Assembly (NCBI GenBank): GCA_029577135.1 | Contig: JARQPW010000018.1 | Span: 1 to 50,291, forward strand | Reading direction: 5' to 3' | DNA length: 50,291 nt | Origin: Acidimicrobiales bacterium | GTDB taxonomy: Bacteria; Actinomycetota; Acidimicrobiia; Acidimicrobiales; MedAcidi-G1 | Shown: positions 1 through 8,490 of the stretch, in pieces | Position numbering within the stretch: position 1 is the first letter of the stretch | Layout: the number at the start of each line of letters is the position of its first letter | Translations under genes and position numbers: made by a program | Notes under the pieces: generated by a model | What the model was told of the DNA's origin: nothing | What the model saw: only the letters and a program-made list of their open reading frames with translations | Databases searched by the model: none

Positions 1-564
1 GACGAGCGGCGCCAGGTACTCCGCCATCGCCGCCGAGGCCGCCATGCCGGACTCCGGGTCGAGCGGCCCGTGGTTGATCTGCTCGGCCCAGGTCGTGAAC
101 TGTTCGTGGTCCTCGAGCGGCACGCCCACGATCCCGCAGATCACCTGCACCGGGTAGTGGGCGGTGAAGTCGGCGACGAGGTCCGCCCGGCCGGCCGGCC
201 GCACCGCATCGAGCAGTCGGCCGACGATCGGCTCGATCAACTCGGTGCGCCAGCGGTCGAGGTTCGACCGACGGAAGGCCGGCGCCACGAGGTTGCGGTA
301 CTGGCGGTGCTCCTCGCCGTCGAGCGCCAGGATGAGGTCACCCATGAACGGCCCCATGAAATCGCCGTTGATGGTCGACGAGAAGGTGCGCCAGTCCCGC
401 AGGACGGCTGCAGCGTCAACGTGGCCCAGGACATGGAACGAGCCGGTGTCCTCCCAGGGTTGGGGCTCGACCGACACGACCGGGCAGTGCCCGCGGGCCT
501 CGGCCCACATCGCATGGGGTTGGGCGGTCTCCCACTCGTCGATCTCCGGTAGTCGGTAGTCCAC
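1..564 (-). CDS. Cytochrome P450, N-terminal part (runs off the left edge)
   Basis: The reading frame is open to base 1, giving 188 residues from a GTG at 564. The translation begins VDYRLPEIDEWE. A C-helix-type heme-contact motif DGEEHRQYR lies near residues 82-90, where His86 and Arg90 form the HxxxR that contacts heme propionates in bacterial P450s. The I helix, ExxR and Cys-ligand regions would lie outside the window, so function beyond a heme monooxygenase cannot be seen. An AGAGGA/GGGGGA purine stretch lies upstream of the GTG. An ATG further upstream belongs to a different frame that gives no P450 sequence. The gene is divergent from the SDR at 675, with about 110 bases between them that must hold both promoters. 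The start codon is the least certain part. Confidence 0.85.
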   Translation of the reverse strand, partial: MDYRLPEIDEWETAQPHAMWAEARGHCPVVSVEPQPWEDTGSFHVLGHVDAAAVLRDWRTFSSTINGDFMGPFMGDLILALDGEEHRQYRNLVAPAFRRSNLDRWRTELIEPIVGRLLDAVRPAGRADLVADFTAHYPVQVICGIVGVPLEDHEQFTTWAEQINHGPLDPESGMAASAAMAEYLAPLV

Positions 565-674
565 GGCGTCGCGTCCCCCATTCCTCTCCGACCTGCCGGT
601 CGACGGGCCGTCTGGCTGTCCACCAGATGCCCCGGTCTACCATCGATGCCCACTGGACTCGAAAGGGGAACCAC

Positions 675-1493
675 ATGGAAGACGTGCTCCGGTACGAGGG
701 AACCCGCGCCGTGGTGACCGGCGCTGCATCGGGGATGGGCTCAGCGACTGCGACGATCCTGGCCGACCTCGGGGCCGAGGTCCACGGGCTCGACATCCGA
801 CCGTGCGACGGTCCCGTCCACGCCTCGCACCTCGTCGACCTGTCGGACACCGGCCAGATCGACGCCGTCGTCGAGGCCATCGGGGGCCCGATCGACAGCC
901 TGTTCAACTGCGCAGGCCTGCCGACGACAGCGCCCGACCTCGACGTGATGCTCGTGAACTTCGCCGGACACCGCCACCTCACCGAGGCCGTCATCCCCCT
1001 GTTGTCCGACGACGCCGGGATCGCGTTCATCTCGTCGGTGGCCGGGATGGGCTGGGTGGCCAACGCCGCGAGGATCCTGCCGCTCGTCATGACGCCCGAC
1101 TTCGACGCGGCCAGGGCGTGGTGTGAGGAGCATCCCGAGGTCATCGGCGGCATGGGCTACCCCGCCTCCAAGGAGGCCATCAACGCCTACGTGGCGTTCC
1201 GCGGCTTCCAACTGGCTCCATCGGGGGTGCGGCTCAACAGCCTCAACCCGGGCCCGACCGACACGCCGATGATGCCCTCCTTCATCGAGTCACAGGGCCA
1301 GGAGTTCTTCGACAACTTCCCGAAGCCGGTCGGCCGCAACGCCCACCCCGACGAGCAGGCGTGGGCGCTCGTACTCCTCAACAGCCCACGTAACAGCTAC
1401 ACCACCGCCACCTCGCACTTCGCCGACGGCGGCTTCACGGGCGGCCTGTTCACCGGGGGCATCGACCCGGCCCTCCTCATGCCGCCGGAGTAG
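675..1493 (+). CDS. Short-chain dehydrogenase/reductase (3-alpha-hydroxysteroid/carveol dehydrogenase-like)
   Basis: This is a 272-residue classical SDR, the usual length. The N-terminal cofactor motif TGAASGMG (TGxxxGxG) follows the first strand, then an acidic residue in HGLDIR suggests NAD preference. The SDR serine lies in AFISSVAG, and YPASK gives the catalytic YxxxK. The C-terminal half has the NPGPTDTPM substrate-loop sequence common in this family. The ATG at 675 is chosen because GAAAGGGG lies 6 bases upstream. A TACCAT hexamer at 638-643 is a possible -10 element. It probably oxidises or reduces a hydroxyl on a cyclic or steroid-like alcohol. That substrate class is inferred from family resemblance and from P450 and acyl-CoA genes nearby; the exact substrate is not readable. 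Confidence 0.88.
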   Translation: MEDVLRYEGTRAVVTGAASGMGSATATILADLGAEVHGLDIRPCDGPVHASHLVDLSDTGQIDAVVEAIGGPIDSLFNCAGLPTTAPDLDVMLVNFAGHRHLTEAVIPLLSDDAGIAFISSVAGMGWVANAARILPLVMTPDFDAARAWCEEHPEVIGGMGYPASKEAINAYVAFRGFQLAPSGVRLNSLNPGPTDTPMMPSFIESQGQEFFDNFPKPVGRNAHPDEQAWALVLLNSPRNSYTTATSHFADGGFTGGLFTGGIDPALLMPPE

Positions 1494-1527
1494 CTGCTTC
1501 CTCGGGGATTTCCGGCAGGGGTCACCC

Positions 1528-2748
1528 TCAGAGGATCGCGCCGCTCTCCTTCAGCGCCGCGATCTCGTCCCACGCCAGGCCCAGGTCGAGCAGCACCGCC
1601 TCGGTGTGCTCGCCGTGCTCCGGGCCGCGTTCGACGGTGACCGGCTCCTCGTCGAACATGGCCGGGCTGGCCACCAACTGGACCTCCTCGCCGTTGCCGG
1701 CGGTCATCGTCGGGAGGTAGCCGTTGGCGATCACCTGGGGGTCGTCGTAGAGCTCGATCAGGGACTGGAACGGCGCCCACACGCCGGTGAATTCGTCGAG
1801 TGCCTCCCTCCAGTGGGCCAGCGGCTGCGACCCGAAGGCCTCGTCGAGGATGGCGATGCACTCGGTGCAGTGCTCGGCCCGCGACACGGCGTCGGCGAAC
1901 CGGGGGTCGCTCACCAGCTCCGGGCGTTCGAGGCGCTCGGCCAGGTCGGCCCAGAACTTGTCGGGCTGCAGGAGGATGAGCATGATGTGCCGCCCGTCCG
2001 AGGTGCGGTAGGCGTTGACCCCGGGGTTGGCGGCCTTGGTGCGGTCCCGGGGCGGGAAGCTCCCGAGGCCGAACAGCTTGGCGGCGACCACCAGCGGGGA
2101 CGCCTGCCACATGGCGGTGGCCAGCAGCGAGACGTCGATGACGCTCGGCTCGCCGGTCCGCTCCCTCTTGAGGAGGGCGGCGGCGATCGCTCCGGCGGTG
2201 GCGAGGCCGCCCATCACGTCGCCGAACGCGGGGGAGGGCTGCCCTTGGGGCCAGCCCTCGGCGTCGCCCGGGAAGAGCCCGGCGACGCCGCCCCGGGCCC
2301 AGAAGCTGGCACCGTCGTAGCCGCCCTTGTCGGCCTCGGGACCATGCGCCCCCTGGCCCGAACCCCGGGCCACGATGATCGACGGGTTGCGGGCCCGCAG
2401 GTCCTCGACCTCGACCCCGAGCTTGGCCCGGACGTGGGGCAGGGCGTTGGTCAGGAAGACGTCGGCGGTCTCGACGAGCCGCATGAGGGCCTCGTGGCCG
2501 TCAGGATGGCCCAGGTCGATGCCGATCGACTTCTTGCCCCGGTTGGGCTGCTCCATCATGAAGTTGACGCCACCCGCCCCTCCCGGGATGAGGCCCGACG
2601 TGATCAGCCCCCGCTGCGGGTCGCCGGTGACCGGGTGCTCGACCTTGAGCACCTCGGCACCCCAGTCCACGAGGACCGCACCCCCGGCGGGGACGAAAGT
2701 CCAGCTGGCGAATTCGACGACCCGGATACCGTCCAGTGGTCCTGCCAT
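1528..2748 (-). CDS. CaiB/BaiF-family CoA-transferase
   Basis: This is a 406-residue family III CoA-transferase, the usual length. It moves CoA between an acyl-CoA and a free acid through an aspartyl intermediate. The N-terminus shows the typical LDGIRVVEF start and GAEVLKVEHPVTGDPQRG, the CoA-binding segment. A VIDVSLL segment near the middle carries the conserved Asp expected as the nucleophile. Two ATGs lie six bases apart (2754 and 2748). GAGGAGG ends one base before the first and about 7 bases before the second, so 2748 is the better start. It follows the aldehyde dehydrogenase by 25 bases, suggesting a shared transcript in which an acid made by oxidation is activated to its CoA ester. 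The substrate is unknown. Confidence 0.88.
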   Translation of the reverse strand: MAGPLDGIRVVEFASWTFVPAGGAVLVDWGAEVLKVEHPVTGDPQRGLITSGLIPGGAGGVNFMMEQPNRGKKSIGIDLGHPDGHEALMRLVETADVFLTNALPHVRAKLGVEVEDLRARNPSIIVARGSGQGAHGPEADKGGYDGASFWARGGVAGLFPGDAEGWPQGQPSPAFGDVMGGLATAGAIAAALLKRERTGEPSVIDVSLLATAMWQASPLVVAAKLFGLGSFPPRDRTKAANPGVNAYRTSDGRHIMLILLQPDKFWADLAERLERPELVSDPRFADAVSRAEHCTECIAILDEAFGSQPLAHWREALDEFTGVWAPFQSLIELYDDPQVIANGYLPTMTAGNGEEVQLVASPAMFDEEPVTVERGPEHGEHTEAVLLDLGLAWDEIAALKESGAIL

Positions 2749-2773
2749 GGTCATGCCTCCTCGGTCGTCCCGC

Positions 2774-4237
2774 TCAGGCCACGGGCCAGGCGACGGTCTT
2801 GGTCTCGGTGTAGATCTCGAGCCCCTCGATGCCGCACTGGCGGCCGACCCCGGACCCCTTGTAGCCGCCGAACGGGGCGTCGGCGCCGTACCACACGCCG
2901 TTGTTGATCCCGAGCGTGCCGGTGCGGATGCGCCGGGCCACGTCCTTGGCACGGTCGAGGTCGGCCGAGTGGATCATTCCGCTCAGGCCGTAGTCGGAGT
3001 CGTTGGCGATGCGGACGGCGTCGTCCTCGTCCTCATAGGGAATCATCACCAGCACCGGCCCGAAGACCTCCTCGCGGGCGATCGCCATCGAGTTGTCGAC
3101 ATCGGCGAAGAGCGTGGGCTCCACGTACCAGCCCCGGTCGAGGTGTGCCGGCCGCCTGCCGCCCACGACGAGCCTGGCGCCCTCGTCCACGCCCCTGGCG
3201 AGGTACCCGAGGACGCGCTCCTGCTGGCGCTTCGAGACCTGCGGCCCCTGGAGGTTGGCGGTGTCCATCGGATCGCCGTACGACCAGCCCTCGAAGCCGG
3301 CACGCACGGCCCCGACCGCCTCGTCGTACCGGGAGCGCGGGACGAGCATCCGCGTCGGGATGGCACACCCCTGGCCGGCGTGCATGCAGCACGACACCGC
3401 TCCCGGCAGTGCCGCCGCGAAGTCGGCGTCGTCGAGCACGAGGTTCACCGACTTCCCGCCCAGTTCCAGGAATACGGACTTGAGCGAGATCGACGCGGCC
3501 TCCATGATCCGCCTCCCGGTCACCGTCGACCCGGTGAAGGCCACCATGTCGACGTCCGGGGAGGTGCTGAGCACCTCGCCCACGAGGTGGTCCGAGGATG
3601 TCACGATGTTGAGCACCCCCGGGGGGATTTCCGTCGCCTCGGCGACCAGCCGGGCCAGCCGGGTGGCGTTCCATGGGGTGTCGGGGGCCGGCTTGAGGAC
3701 GCACGTGTTGCCCATCGCCAGCACGGGGCCGAGCTTGTTCAGGATGATCTCCATCGGGAAGTTCCAGGGCACGATCACCCCGACCACGCCCACGGGCTCC
3801 TTCCACACCTCCCGCTCCGACTCGTAGCCGATCCCGAACGTGTCCTTCGGCGGAAGCGCCCGTGTCCAGGGGAACTCGTCGATCATGTTTCGGGGCCAGC
3901 GCAGCGCCTCGCGCAGTGGGGCGTCGAGTTGCGGCCCGTAGGTGAGCAGCAGCGGGCAGCCCACCTCGGCGACCAGTTCGTGGCGGTACTCCTCCTGCTC
4001 GGACTCGATGGCGGCCTGGAGCTGGTCGAGGCACGACTTGCGAAGCTCCCGGTCCGTCGACCAGCCCGTCGTGTCGAAGGCCCGGCGGGCGGCGGCGACG
4101 GCCCGCCCCATGTCTGCCGCCGACCCGTCGGCCACCGGGCCGAGGACCTCCTCTGTGGCGGGGTTCACGTTGTCGAACGTGGCACCCCCCTCGGCCTCGA
4201 CGAGCTCACCGCCGACGAGCATGCGCAGGTCCCCCAC
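2774..4237 (-). CDS. NAD(P)-dependent aldehyde dehydrogenase
   Basis: This is a 487-residue ALDH superfamily enzyme oxidising an aldehyde to a carboxylic acid. It has the NPATEEVLG N-terminal signature, the VPWNFPM segment of the cofactor-binding site, FTGSTVTGRRI, the general-base glutamate in FLELGGKS, and the nucleophilic cysteine in HAGQGCAIPTR. The CAIPTR sequence resembles aldehyde dehydrogenases found with terpenoid or sterol catabolic P450s, which is inference. The start is GTG at 4237, preceded by GAGGGGGA about 6 bases upstream, 15 bases after the P450 stop. This close packing points to one transcript for ferredoxin, P450, ALDH and CoA-transferase. Confidence 0.92.
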   Translation of the reverse strand: MGDLRMLVGGELVEAEGGATFDNVNPATEEVLGPVADGSAADMGRAVAAARRAFDTTGWSTDRELRKSCLDQLQAAIESEQEEYRHELVAEVGCPLLLTYGPQLDAPLREALRWPRNMIDEFPWTRALPPKDTFGIGYESEREVWKEPVGVVGVIVPWNFPMEIILNKLGPVLAMGNTCVLKPAPDTPWNATRLARLVAEATEIPPGVLNIVTSSDHLVGEVLSTSPDVDMVAFTGSTVTGRRIMEAASISLKSVFLELGGKSVNLVLDDADFAAALPGAVSCCMHAGQGCAIPTRMLVPRSRYDEAVGAVRAGFEGWSYGDPMDTANLQGPQVSKRQQERVLGYLARGVDEGARLVVGGRRPAHLDRGWYVEPTLFADVDNSMAIAREEVFGPVLVMIPYEDEDDAVRIANDSDYGLSGMIHSADLDRAKDVARRIRTGTLGINNGVWYGADAPFGGYKGSGVGRQCGIEGLEIYTETKTVAWPVA

Positions 4238-4252
4238 GGGCGTTCCCCCTCG

Positions 4253-5455
4253 CTACCAGACGAGCGGCAGGTGGTCGATCTGCCGGAGGTTGGGCGAGTA
4301 CAACAGCTCGGCGCCGTCGGCCAGCCGATAGTCGGGAATCCGGGCATGCCACTCCTCGAGGGCCACCCGCAGTTCCATCCGTGCCAGGTGGGACCCGAGA
4401 CAGCGGTGGACGCCACCGCCGAACGCCAGGTGCTTGTTGACGGCCCGGTCGAAGTCGACCTCGTCGACGTCGTCCCACGCCGCCTCATCGGTGTTGGCCG
4501 AGCCGAGCATCACCGAGACGAGTGTGCCGGCAGCAATGGGGCAGCCCGACAACTCGGTGTCGCTGGTCGTGATCCTCGCCACCGACGTCACCGGGGTCTC
4601 CCAGCGCAGCATCTCCTCGACGGCGTGAGGGATGGTCGTCGGGTCGTCGACCAGGCGCTGCCGCTCGGCGGAGTGCTGGGCCAGACGCGCCAGCATGCAG
4701 TCCAGCGAGGCGGTCACCGTGTCGAGCCCGGCGAGGAAGAACAGGTAGCAGATGTCGATGACGTCCTCGGGGGTGAGCCGCTCGCCGTCGACCTCGGCGT
4801 CGAGGAAGCCCGAGATGACGTCGTCACGGCGCTCCTCCAGCCGGGCGTCCACCACCTCCTGGAGGACCGTGTAGATCCGCTCGCCGGTGGCGGCGACCAT
4901 CTCCTCGCGTTCCTCCCGGGAGGAGGCCGGCGGCCGGATGATGCCGTCCTTGAGGGCGATGAACTCGGCAGCCCGGTCGACCGGGAGGCCGAGGAGCTCG
5001 AGGAACACGGTCGACGGCAGAGGTTCGGCGATGGCCGCGTGGAAGTTGCAGCCGCCGTCGTCGGCCACGGCGTCGACGAGGTCCGTGACGAGGGCACGGG
5101 TCCGTTCCTCCAGCGGGGCGATGCGCCGCGGCGCGAAGATCGGGTCCAGGAGCTTGCGGAACTTGGCGTGGTCGGGTGGGTCGATCTGGAGCGGGATCAG
5201 CGGACGGACCTGGCCGATGTGCACGGCCTCGACCCCCGACGAGAAGACCTCCGGGGTGCGCAGCACGGTGACCACGTCCTCATGGCGGCTGACGAGCGTC
5301 GCCGATATCGGGCCCATGTCCACGGCCATGACCGGTGCGTTGTCGCGCAGCATCCGGTACATGCCCTGGGGTGCCCGCAGCATCTCGGGATCGTCGAATC
5401 CCAACGGGCTCCCGTCCGAGCCGGGGGCGTCCATCAGGCCGTCGGACTCACCCAT
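4253..5455 (-). CDS. Cytochrome P450
   Basis: This is a complete 400-residue soluble bacterial P450. The I-helix oxygen-binding motif appears as LAGLDTVTAS (AGxDT), the K-helix ExxR as EEMLR, and the heme loop as FGGGVHRCLG with Cys352 as the axial ligand. The start ATG at 5455 overlaps the last eight bases of the ferredoxin gene, which implies translational coupling and makes that ferredoxin its probable electron donor. No ferredoxin reductase lies nearby, so that partner must come from elsewhere in the genome. The downstream ALDH and CoA-transferase suggest the product is an alcohol or aldehyde routed to an acyl-CoA. The substrate could be a terpenoid, steroid or alkyl compound; the sequence alone does not decide. 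Confidence 0.93.
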   Translation of the reverse strand: MGESDGLMDAPGSDGSPLGFDDPEMLRAPQGMYRMLRDNAPVMAVDMGPISATLVSRHEDVVTVLRTPEVFSSGVEAVHIGQVRPLIPLQIDPPDHAKFRKLLDPIFAPRRIAPLEERTRALVTDLVDAVADDGGCNFHAAIAEPLPSTVFLELLGLPVDRAAEFIALKDGIIRPPASSREEREEMVAATGERIYTVLQEVVDARLEERRDDVISGFLDAEVDGERLTPEDVIDICYLFFLAGLDTVTASLDCMLARLAQHSAERQRLVDDPTTIPHAVEEMLRWETPVTSVARITTSDTELSGCPIAAGTLVSVMLGSANTDEAAWDDVDEVDFDRAVNKHLAFGGGVHRCLGSHLARMELRVALEEWHARIPDYRLADGAELLYSPNLRQIDHLPLVW

Positions 5456-5747
5456 CGGTGCTCGCCCCGTCGTCGACCGTGATTCTCCCGCTCACTCCAG
5501 CGCCCCCATCCACGTCGCCGGCCTCCAACGTGATCGCCTCCTCCGGGCAGTTGGCGGCCCCCCGTTCGGCCTGCTCCAGGAGGTCGGCCGGCACCTCGGC
5601 CAGGTCCGTCGTGCAGTAGCCGTCGTCGTCCGACTCGAACACGTCCGGCGACAGCACGTAGCAACGACCGTGGCCGGTGCAGCGGGACCGGTCGACGATC
5701 ACCCGCGCCATCGGCCCCCGGGCCGGGTCGACGATCACCCGCACCAT
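5448..5747 (-). CDS. 3Fe-4S-type ferredoxin (P450 redox partner)
   Basis: This small acidic ferredoxin has a C-TGHGR-C motif (CxxHxxC) near its N-terminus and a distal NCPEEAI cysteine-proline. This pattern is typical of actinobacterial ferredoxins that hold a 3Fe-4S cluster and serve P450s, with histidine in place of the second cysteine. The N-terminus is unusual because a 36-base tandem duplication repeats the start region, so two ATGs (5747 and 5711) each begin an M-[VA]-RVIVD segment. A further in-frame GTG lies at 5765. Starting at 5711 gives a normal-length 87-residue ferredoxin; 5747 gives 99 residues. Neither has a clear ribosome site beyond GGGGG. The gene overlaps the P450 downstream by eight bases. 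Confidence 0.88.
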   Translation of the reverse strand: MVRVIVDPARGPMARVIVDRSRCTGHGRCYVLSPDVFESDDDGYCTTDLAEVPADLLEQAERGAANCPEEAITLEAGDVDGGAGVSGRITVDDGASTDG

Positions 5748-5762
5748 GGGCCCCCGGGCCGG
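5691..5762 (+). repeat. 36-bp tandem duplication over the ferredoxin start
   Basis: Units 5691-5726 and 5727-5762 are identical at 34 of 36 bases. Being a multiple of three, the duplication keeps frame and duplicates the start codon together with the ARGPM-RVIVD coding segment. It looks like a recent slippage or unequal-crossover event. Confidence 0.9.
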
Positions 5763-5801
5763 CACTCGGCAGAATCGGCGGTCGGCATCACGGATGCCCG
5801 G

Positions 5802-6992
5802 TCAGGTGGCCACGCCGAGGAGCTGGCGCAGGTTGCCGCCCATGATGCGGGCCACGTCTGCCTGGGCCAGCCCGTCCGGCAGGTCGTCCACGTAACTTGT
5901 GGGGTCGGCCAGTCCCTCCGGGTGCGGATAGTCGGAACCGAACAGCAGACGTTCCGGGCCCAGCACGTCGATCAGCTCCGCCAGGCGGTCCTCCCAGAAC
6001 GGGTTCACGTACACACAACGGCGAAAGGTCTCGACCGGGTGCTCGGCGAACTCCTGGGGCATCTTCTTGTAAACGCCCGCGAACTCCTTGAGCAGTGGTT
6101 CCGCCCAGGTGCCGCCGTTTTCGATCGTGGCGATGCGGACCTCCGGGAAGCGGGTCAGCGCACCGTGGCAGACCAGCGCCGCCATGGCGTCCATGATCGC
6201 GCGCCTGGCCATCACCATGGCCCGCAACGGGTTCGGCCGGAACGGCAGGAACTCTGTGTCGCCGCCCTCCCAGACCTGGGCCAGGTCGGCATAGCCCGAG
6301 TCGGAAGCGTGCATCGACACGAGAACGCCCGATTCCTGGACGAGCCCCCAGAACGGGTCGAACTCAGGGAGCCCCGGCGACCTGGGGCCGCGGAGGCCCC
6401 ACGCCGGGGCCGGACGGACCAGCACGCTGCGGGCACCGTGGTCGAGGCACCACTGCAGTTCCTCCACCGCCTGCTCGACGATCGGCAGGGTGACGATGGG
6501 CGTGGCGAAGATGCGGTTCTCGTGGTCGAACGACCATTCCTCGTACAGCCAGCGGTTGAAGGCGTGGATCGCCGCATGGGTGAGGTCGGGATTGTCGCGC
6601 ATCCGCTCCTCGAGGAGGCTGGCCAGCGTCGGGAACATGAGCGCCGTCTCGATGCCGAGTTCGTCGAGGTGTGCCAGCCGGCTGACCGGCTCGCGTGCCC
6701 ACTCCGGGCAGCGGATGGGCTTGCCGAAGATCTCGCGCAGCGAATGGCCTTCGGGGTTCCCGACGCGGAAGTACTCCTCCTGCGCCCCGGGCGGGGCCAC
6801 GACCTCGAAGGTGGGGTTGGGGATGTACTCGCTGATCAGCCCGTTGATGGCGATCTTCGTCCGGCCATCCACCTGCACGTACCGGATCGCCCCTGCGTAG
6901 CGGTCCGGGAGGTACCGGGTGAAAGCATCCTCGGTCTCGTACAGGTGGTTGTCGGCGTCGCCGATCGGAAAGTCGATCGGGTATCGGCTCAT
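5802..6992 (-). CDS. Amidohydrolase-2 family protein (TIM-barrel metal-dependent hydrolase)
   Basis: This is a 396-residue member of the amidohydrolase 2 group (PF04909-like), which includes ACMSD-type decarboxylases and other hydrolases. The N-terminal metal motif is GDADNHLYE, where DxDxH partly replaces the usual HxH. A mid-protein MHASDSG segment supplies a histidine, and GSDYPHPEG near the C-terminus holds the conserved metal-site Asp. The start ATG at 6992 has GGGAGGTGAG directly upstream, a strong ribosome site. The next gene upstream (7088-8368) belongs to the same broad family, so the pair looks like an old duplication or two steps on related substrates. Such proteins often sit in P450/acyl-CoA catabolic clusters of actinobacteria. 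Hydrolase or decarboxylase activity cannot be separated from sequence. Confidence 0.85.
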   Translation of the reverse strand: MSRYPIDFPIGDADNHLYETEDAFTRYLPDRYAGAIRYVQVDGRTKIAINGLISEYIPNPTFEVVAPPGAQEEYFRVGNPEGHSLREIFGKPIRCPEWAREPVSRLAHLDELGIETALMFPTLASLLEERMRDNPDLTHAAIHAFNRWLYEEWSFDHENRIFATPIVTLPIVEQAVEELQWCLDHGARSVLVRPAPAWGLRGPRSPGLPEFDPFWGLVQESGVLVSMHASDSGYADLAQVWEGGDTEFLPFRPNPLRAMVMARRAIMDAMAALVCHGALTRFPEVRIATIENGGTWAEPLLKEFAGVYKKMPQEFAEHPVETFRRCVYVNPFWEDRLAELIDVLGPERLLFGSDYPHPEGLADPTSYVDDLPDGLAQADVARIMGGNLRQLLGVAT

Positions 6993-7087
6993 CTCACCTC
7001 CCTTGGTGGTGGACGGTCCGGGTCGCCACTGACCCTACCCCTGTGTCTCCCGTCGGACGTAGGGCGGCGCCGGCCGGAGAGGACACC

Positions 7088-8368
7088 TCAGCGCACCTGG
7101 GCCCGGTCGGCGAAGTCGAGGAGCGAGGTGTCCTTCCCCTCGTGCCGACCCTTGTCGAACGACCGGATGGAGACGTCGTGGTCGCCCGCCTCCGCACGGA
7201 GCGCCCCCACGGTGCACAGGGAACGGTCCCGGTGCACGAACGGGTCGAACGAGTACCAGTCCATGGCGTTGAGGTGCGTGATCCGGTCGATGTCCTCGTC
7301 GGGGACGCCGGCGAACACCTCGGCCAGTTCCTCCGGAGCGTCGGGCCAGTTGGAGTCCGAGTGCGGGTAGTCCATCTCCCAGCAGATGTTCCCGATCCCG
7401 ATCTCGTGGCGAAGGACCACCCCGACCGGATCCGAGATGAAGCACGTGAGGAAGTTCCGGCGGAACACGTCGCTGGGCGTGAGGTCGCCGAAGTCCTGGC
7501 CGGTCCAGAGGTGGTGCATGTCGTAGGTCTTGTCGGCCCGGTCCATGAAGTACGGCACCCAGCCCGTTCCGCCCTCCGAGAGGGCGATCTTGAGGTCGGG
7601 ATACCGGCGTGGAATGGTCGACCACAGCAGGTCGGACGCCGCCGTGCTGATGTTCATCGGCTGCATCTGGATCATCACGTCCATCGGGGCGTCGGGAGCG
7701 GTGACCACGAGCTGACCGGACGAACCGAGGTGGATCGACAGCACCGTGTCGCAGTCGACGAGCGCCTCCCAGAGCGGGTTCCAGTACTCGTCGTGGAAGC
7801 TGGGCTCTCCGAGCGGCACCGGGTTCTCGGTGAAGGTCATGGAATGGCAACCCAGCTCGGCGACCCGGCGAACCTCCGCGGCGCACTCCTCGGCCGACCA
7901 GATCATGGGAAGCGCCATCGGGATGAAACGCCCCGGGTAGGCCCCTGCCCACTCGTGGATGTGCCAGTCGTTGTACGCGCGGATCAGGTCGGCGGCGAAC
8001 GCCTTGTCGGGATGTGTGGCGAAGAGTCGACCGGCGAACCCCGGGAACGACGGGAAGCACATCGAGCCGAGGACGCCGCCGGCGCTCATGTCCTTGATCC
8101 GTTCGTGGACGTCGAAGCAGCCGGGCCGGATCTCGTCGAAGGCGGTCGGCTCGATTCCGTACTCCTCCTTCGGCCGGCCGGCGACGGCGTTGAGCCCCAC
8201 GTTCGGAATGACCGCGCCGTTGAACGTCCACACGTCGTTGCCGTCGTCGGTGTGGAGGACCTTCGGTGCCTCATCACGCCACTTCGACGGCAGGTGCTCG
8301 TCGAACATTCCCGGTGGCTCACAGAGGTGGTCGTCGACGCTCACCAGGACCATGTCGTTCATGTCCAT
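7088..8368 (-). CDS. Amidohydrolase-2 family protein (second copy)
   Basis: This 426-residue TIM-barrel amidohydrolase is related to, but clearly diverged from, its downstream neighbour. Visible family marks are VSVDDHLCEPPGMF at the N-terminus (DxH in place of HxH), SIHLGSSG in the middle and MDYPHSDSNWPD near the C-terminus, which carries the conserved Asp. The open frame continues upstream, but ATG 8368 is preferred. It has TGGAGGA about 6 bases upstream, and the residues before it are low-complexity Arg/Pro-rich sequence unlike any enzyme start. About 95 bases separate it from the next amidohydrolase. It is probably part of the same catabolic unit, with unknown substrate. Confidence 0.85.
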   Translation of the reverse strand: MDMNDMVLVSVDDHLCEPPGMFDEHLPSKWRDEAPKVLHTDDGNDVWTFNGAVIPNVGLNAVAGRPKEEYGIEPTAFDEIRPGCFDVHERIKDMSAGGVLGSMCFPSFPGFAGRLFATHPDKAFAADLIRAYNDWHIHEWAGAYPGRFIPMALPMIWSAEECAAEVRRVAELGCHSMTFTENPVPLGEPSFHDEYWNPLWEALVDCDTVLSIHLGSSGQLVVTAPDAPMDVMIQMQPMNISTAASDLLWSTIPRRYPDLKIALSEGGTGWVPYFMDRADKTYDMHHLWTGQDFGDLTPSDVFRRNFLTCFISDPVGVVLRHEIGIGNICWEMDYPHSDSNWPDAPEELAEVFAGVPDEDIDRITHLNAMDWYSFDPFVHRDRSLCTVGALRAEAGDHDVSIRSFDKGRHEGKDTSLLDFADRAQVR

Positions 8369-8466
8369 GTGTTCCTCCACGGCTCTGGCGCCGTGGCAGG
8401 ACACGGCGCATGTCCCGACCGGAACTGTAGAACACCATCCTCGTCGCGCGACAAGGCGACGCCCCT

Positions 8467-8490
8467 GCGTCAACCCCGGCGTCAACCCCG
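8467..8490 (+). repeat. 12-bp tandem repeat duplicating a stop codon
   Basis: GCGTCAACCCCG occurs twice in a row (8467-8478, 8479-8490). On the minus strand it places a second in-frame TGA twelve bases after the YczE-like gene's stop. It is another small tandem duplication like the one in the ferredoxin gene. Confidence 0.85.

Noticed and set aside
2327-7370. Long rightward open frames of 1051 and 827 codons antisense to ALDH, P450 and amidohydrolases
   Set aside because: They lie opposite clear enzymes, show no domain, and follow from high-GC codon bias.
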